A stretch of DNA of 24,609 nucleotides from CAWELS01 sp964468205 (GTDB lineage: Bacteria > Acidobacteriota > Terriglobia > Bryobacterales > Bryobacteraceae). The stretch covers positions 1-24,609 of the forward strand of contig CAYXVG010000077.1 of assembly GCA_964468205.1 (NCBI GenBank), written 5' to 3'. Position numbers and translations under genes: made by a program. The notes under the pieces were generated by a model. That model searched no databases. It saw only the letters and a program-made list of their open reading frames with translations, and had not been told where the DNA came from. Shown here in pieces: positions 22,347-24,609 of this stretch (position 1 is the first letter of the stretch; each line of letters opens with the position of its first letter).

Positions 22347-23513
22347 CTAGGACGCCCGCATCACCTCGGCCATCTTCGCTTTCTTCTCGCCGAAGAGAGC
22401 GATGTTGGCGAGGTGGGGTCCGGAGACGGCGTCGGCGGCGATCTTCACGGTGCAGTTGGGCTGTTTGCGTGACTTGATGCACTCGAGGAAGTTCTCGATA
22501 TGCGGCTCCACGGGCACGGGCGCGCGGGCATACATTATCGGCTCGCGGTTGTTTTTCCACGGCTCGGCCCAGATTGAGAAACCGCTGTCGTCGAGCAGCA
22601 TGGTGCCCTCGTCGCCCTGGAGGGTGATGGACCAACTGTCCTGGAAGTCATTGCAGTAGTTGAGGGTCCAGGTGGTGATGAGGTCGTCGAACTCAAAAAC
22701 AGCGGAGAAGACATCGGGATGCTCAGCGCCCTCCATCTTGGCGACGTAGCCTTGCGCCACGGCCGACTTGGGGCGGCCCCGGCCGGTGAACCACTGGACG
22801 ACGTCCATCAGGTGCGTGCCCTGGTCGGTCATGTTGCCGCCGGCGTAGTCGCGGAAGACGCGCCACTTGCGGAAGCGCATGGGCTCGAGGGGCCGCTGCG
22901 GCGCGGGTCCCAGAAAACCCTTCCAGTCGAGTTCGCCCGGCAACGGGGAGTTGTCGATGGGGCGGGAGACGTTCCAGTGCCACTTCGCGCGAACATGCGT
23001 GATGCGGCCCAGCATCCCGTCATCGATCATCTGCTTGGCCCGGTGGACCGACGGCGCGCTGCGGCGCTGCATGCCGATTTGGACGATGCGATCGCTTGCC
23101 TGCACCCCCTTCACCATCTCCTCGCTTTCGGCCAGCGAGTAGGAGAGTGGCTTCTCGGCGTAGGCGTCCTTGCCGGCGGCGAGCGAGGCGCGCAGCATCG
23201 GCCAGTGCTGGTGATCCGGCCCGGCCAGCACCACGGCGTCGACGCCGGGCATGGCCAGCAGTTCGTTGTAGCCGGCGAAGGTCTTCGCGTCCGGCGTGTC
23301 CTTGAGAGCGAGTTCGAGATACGGCTGGTAGACGTCGCAGACGGCTACGCATTTCGCTCCGATCCCGGTGAATTTTCGGTTCAGGTAGCGGCCGCGGCCG
23401 CCGACCGCGATGACCCCGTACTGAATCTTGTCATTGGCGCCGAAGGCCTTTCTCGGCACGAAAACAGGCGCGGCGCTCAGCGCGGTCAAAAAGGTTCTTC
23501 GATTCGTCTTCAT
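22347..23513 (-). CDS. Tat-exported Gfo/Idh/MocA-family oxidoreductase
   Basis: 388 residues; the ATG at 23513 has GGGAGA (23521-23526 on the complement) seven bases away, unlike the ATGs at 23540 and 23543. The twin-arginine signal NRRTFLTAL opens the protein. The Rossmann domain follows (VIAVGGRGRYLNRKF, 34-48; VCDVY, 58-62), with AGPDHQHWPML (97-107) and the catalytic-type AEKPLSYSLAE (119-129). The C-terminal alpha/beta domain carries GGNMTDQGTHLMDVVQWF (225-242), where Asp230 and His234 occupy the usual substrate positions. The family oxidises or epimerises sugars, cyclitols and glycosides with NAD(P), often using a tightly bound cofactor in exported members. It lies 77 bp downstream of a Tat-exported TIM-barrel protein on the same strand, so a shared sugar-modifying role is likely. 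Confidence 0.92.
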   Translation of the reverse strand: MKTNRRTFLTALSAAPVFVPRKAFGANDKIQYGVIAVGGRGRYLNRKFTGIGAKCVAVCDVYQPYLELALKDTPDAKTFAGYNELLAMPGVDAVVLAGPDHQHWPMLRASLAAGKDAYAEKPLSYSLAESEEMVKGVQASDRIVQIGMQRRSAPSVHRAKQMIDDGMLGRITHVRAKWHWNVSRPIDNSPLPGELDWKGFLGPAPQRPLEPMRFRKWRVFRDYAGGNMTDQGTHLMDVVQWFTGRGRPKSAVAQGYVAKMEGAEHPDVFSAVFEFDDLITTWTLNYCNDFQDSWSITLQGDEGTMLLDDSGFSIWAEPWKNNREPIMYARAPVPVEPHIENFLECIKSRKQPNCTVKIAADAVSGPHLANIALFGEKKAKMAEVMRAS

Positions 23514-23541
23514 CCAGGACTCTCCCTTCTTTGTGCCCATC

Positions 23542-23562
23542 ATTATATCCGCTTATATCCGC
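23542..23562 (-). promoter_or_regulatory. Candidate -10 element within a 10-bp tandem repeat
   Basis: TTATATCCGC is duplicated exactly (23543-23552 and 23553-23562). Read on the minus strand this gives TATAAT at 23542-23547 with a near copy, TATAAG, ten bases upstream. The consensus -10 would start transcription about 22 bases before the oxidoreductase ATG, just ahead of its Shine-Dalgarno sequence. No good -35 was found. Confidence 0.4.
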
Positions 23563-23590
23563 CGCCACTTGCCGCTGCGGGTTTCGGAGG

Positions 23591-24469
23591 TCAAATACCG
23601 TTGTCGCGGAACTGCTCGAGCACGTTCCGCACCCGCGCCAATTGGATCGCCACTTCCGTGTATTCGTTTTTGCCGGAGTGGTGCTCCACGCTGTAGTAGC
23701 CCGCGTAGCCGGCCTTCCAAAGGTTCGCGAGCTTCTCCTCGAGCAGCGGTCCGGTGCAGATGTTCCAGGCGATGTGGGTATGAGAGACCCACGGCGCGAC
23801 TTCGCGGTCAGCGACGGTTTTGTCTTCCTCGGATCCACCCCAACCGCCGAGGTGGCACGAGATGCCGAACCCCGGGTGGTTCACGGCTTCGTAGAGCTTC
23901 CGCAGGTTTGACCAATTCTTCTCGGCGCCCCAGTGGTTTTCGGCGCCCATCTTGAAGCCGTGGTCGTGAGCGAACCGGGCGTATTCCTGATAGCGGCTGA
24001 CGATGTGGTCGAACTGCTCGCTGGTCCAGGTCTCGCCGCGCCCGCCCGCGTCCACGCGCATGAACCGCGCGCCGAGGTAGGCGGCGGCCTCGAGATGCGC
24101 GATGGCGTTTTTGTGGTTCTTCGCCCGAGCCCGCGGGTCGTCTTCCCAGATGTGGGCCTGGTCGACGCAGAGATCGGCCAGCACGAGTTCGCGTTCGGTG
24201 AGCGCGGTTTTCACTTCCTTGAGGAACGCTTCGTCCGTGCTGGGGAAGAAGCCGTTCCAGATATCGGCCGCGCCGAGCCCGTAGCGGTGTTTGCAGGACT
24301 CGAGGTAGCCGAAGACGTCCATCCGGCCGGCTTTGAGCTCGCCGCGAAAGGAGTAGGAGAGGATCGAGATCCGCAACTCGCGGTCATTCGCGGCGGCTTT
24401 GGCTGGCGGGTGGGCGGCGGCCATGATTCCGGTGGCGGGGAGAGTGGAGAGGAAGTTGCGGCGGTTCAT
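23591..24469 (-). CDS. Tat-exported xylose-isomerase-like TIM-barrel protein (sugar phosphate isomerase/epimerase family)
   Basis: 292 residues from the ATG at 24469, which places the twin-arginine motif NRRNFLSTL at the very N-terminus; the frame extends to 24541 without a better start. The rest is an AP_endonuc_2/xylose-isomerase-like TIM barrel: LRISILSYSFRGELKAG (56-ish onward in the longer frame), LGAADIWNGFFPS, LADLCVDQAHIWEDD, GARFMRVDAGGRG, GFKMGAENHWGAE, GFGISCHLGGWGG, HTHIAW and YYSVEHHSG. The Glu, Asp and His residues at the strand ends are the usual divalent-metal ligands. Such exported barrels are common beside Gfo/Idh/MocA proteins in Acidobacteriota, Planctomycetota and Verrucomicrobiota, where some pairs act on 3-keto-glycosides or inositols. 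The exact reaction cannot be told. Confidence 0.88.
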   Translation of the reverse strand: MNRRNFLSTLPATGIMAAAHPPAKAAANDRELRISILSYSFRGELKAGRMDVFGYLESCKHRYGLGAADIWNGFFPSTDEAFLKEVKTALTERELVLADLCVDQAHIWEDDPRARAKNHKNAIAHLEAAAYLGARFMRVDAGGRGETWTSEQFDHIVSRYQEYARFAHDHGFKMGAENHWGAEKNWSNLRKLYEAVNHPGFGISCHLGGWGGSEEDKTVADREVAPWVSHTHIAWNICTGPLLEEKLANLWKAGYAGYYSVEHHSGKNEYTEVAIQLARVRNVLEQFRDNGI

Positions 24470-24549
24470 GGCCGTCGAGCTTATCAGAGTTTGGCGCCGG
24501 ATGGAGGGGCGGGGAGCCGGCTGAGGAGGCAAGCCGGACAACTGTTGAG

Positions 24550-24609
24550 TGGCAGGCGCGGCAGGACTCGAACCTGCGACCCTCGGCTTAGAAGGCCGAT
24601 GCTCTATCC
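24550..24609 (-). tRNA. tRNA-Arg (anticodon TCT), 5' part beyond the window
   Basis: The minus strand reads into the D-arm remnant GGATAGAGC, then the anticodon stem-loop TCGGC-CTTCTAA-GCCGA with anticodon TCT (24590-24592 on the complement). A short variable region, the T arm GCAGG-TTCGAGT-CCTGC, the acceptor strand CGCGCCT, discriminator G and an encoded CCA (24550-24552) follow. It decodes AGA. About 17 bases at the 5' end are missing because the window stops. Confidence 0.93.

Overview
High-GC bacterial window of ordinary coding density that most resembles Acidobacteriota, probably the Bryobacterales/Solibacter side. This is an inference from gene content: a Tat-exported GH172 (DUF2961) protein, a PEP-CTERM protein, Tat-exported Gfo/Idh/MocA and xylose-isomerase-like proteins, a multihaem cytochrome joined to HEAT and TPR repeats, an FGE-sulfatase-type protein, and relics of RHS and toxin-antitoxin genes. 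No rRNA, CRISPR array or intact insertion sequence was seen.

Layout. 1-927 is the 3' part of a TolC-type outer-membrane efflux gene. 928-1950 is a decayed stretch with a frameshifted hicA, a short ORF, an RHS-repeat scrap and a G-rich tandem duplication. 1955-4248 carries a GH172 protein, a cyclophilin-like protein and a PEP-CTERM protein. 4381-4800 is an array of about 73-bp repeats with a 20-bp palindrome. 4797-13442 holds a signal-peptide-bearing ABC1/UbiB-like kinase, a GT39 glycosyltransferase, an eight-haem cytochrome lipoprotein, a second exported kinase-like protein and, divergent from it, an OmpA-type protein with a long coiled coil.

13439-15129 is a second graveyard. An FGE-sulfatase-type gene is split into an N-terminal half and a C-terminal scrap, and between them lies a HigBA-like module whose toxin has lost its middle while the antitoxin is intact. 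15142-20808 looks like a DNA-repair neighbourhood: a class II CPD photolyase fused to a renalase-like FAD oxidoreductase, two small unknown proteins, and on the other strand an overlapping pair of MBL-fold DNA exonuclease and ATP-dependent DNA ligase. This pair is known from Lhr/Exo/Lig/MPE repair clusters, but the helicase and the phosphoesterase are absent beside it here. 20874-22325 is a multi-pass glycosyltransferase-like membrane protein. 22347-24469 is a pair of Tat-exported sugar-metabolism-type enzymes. The window ends inside a tRNA-Arg(TCT) gene on the minus strand.

The items most worth a second look are the photolyase-renalase fusion, the two kinase-like proteins with signal peptides, the stand-alone Exo-Lig pair, the core-deleted toxin beside an intact antitoxin, and the repeat array with its palindrome. 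I did not find a clearly new multi-gene defence or biosynthetic system.
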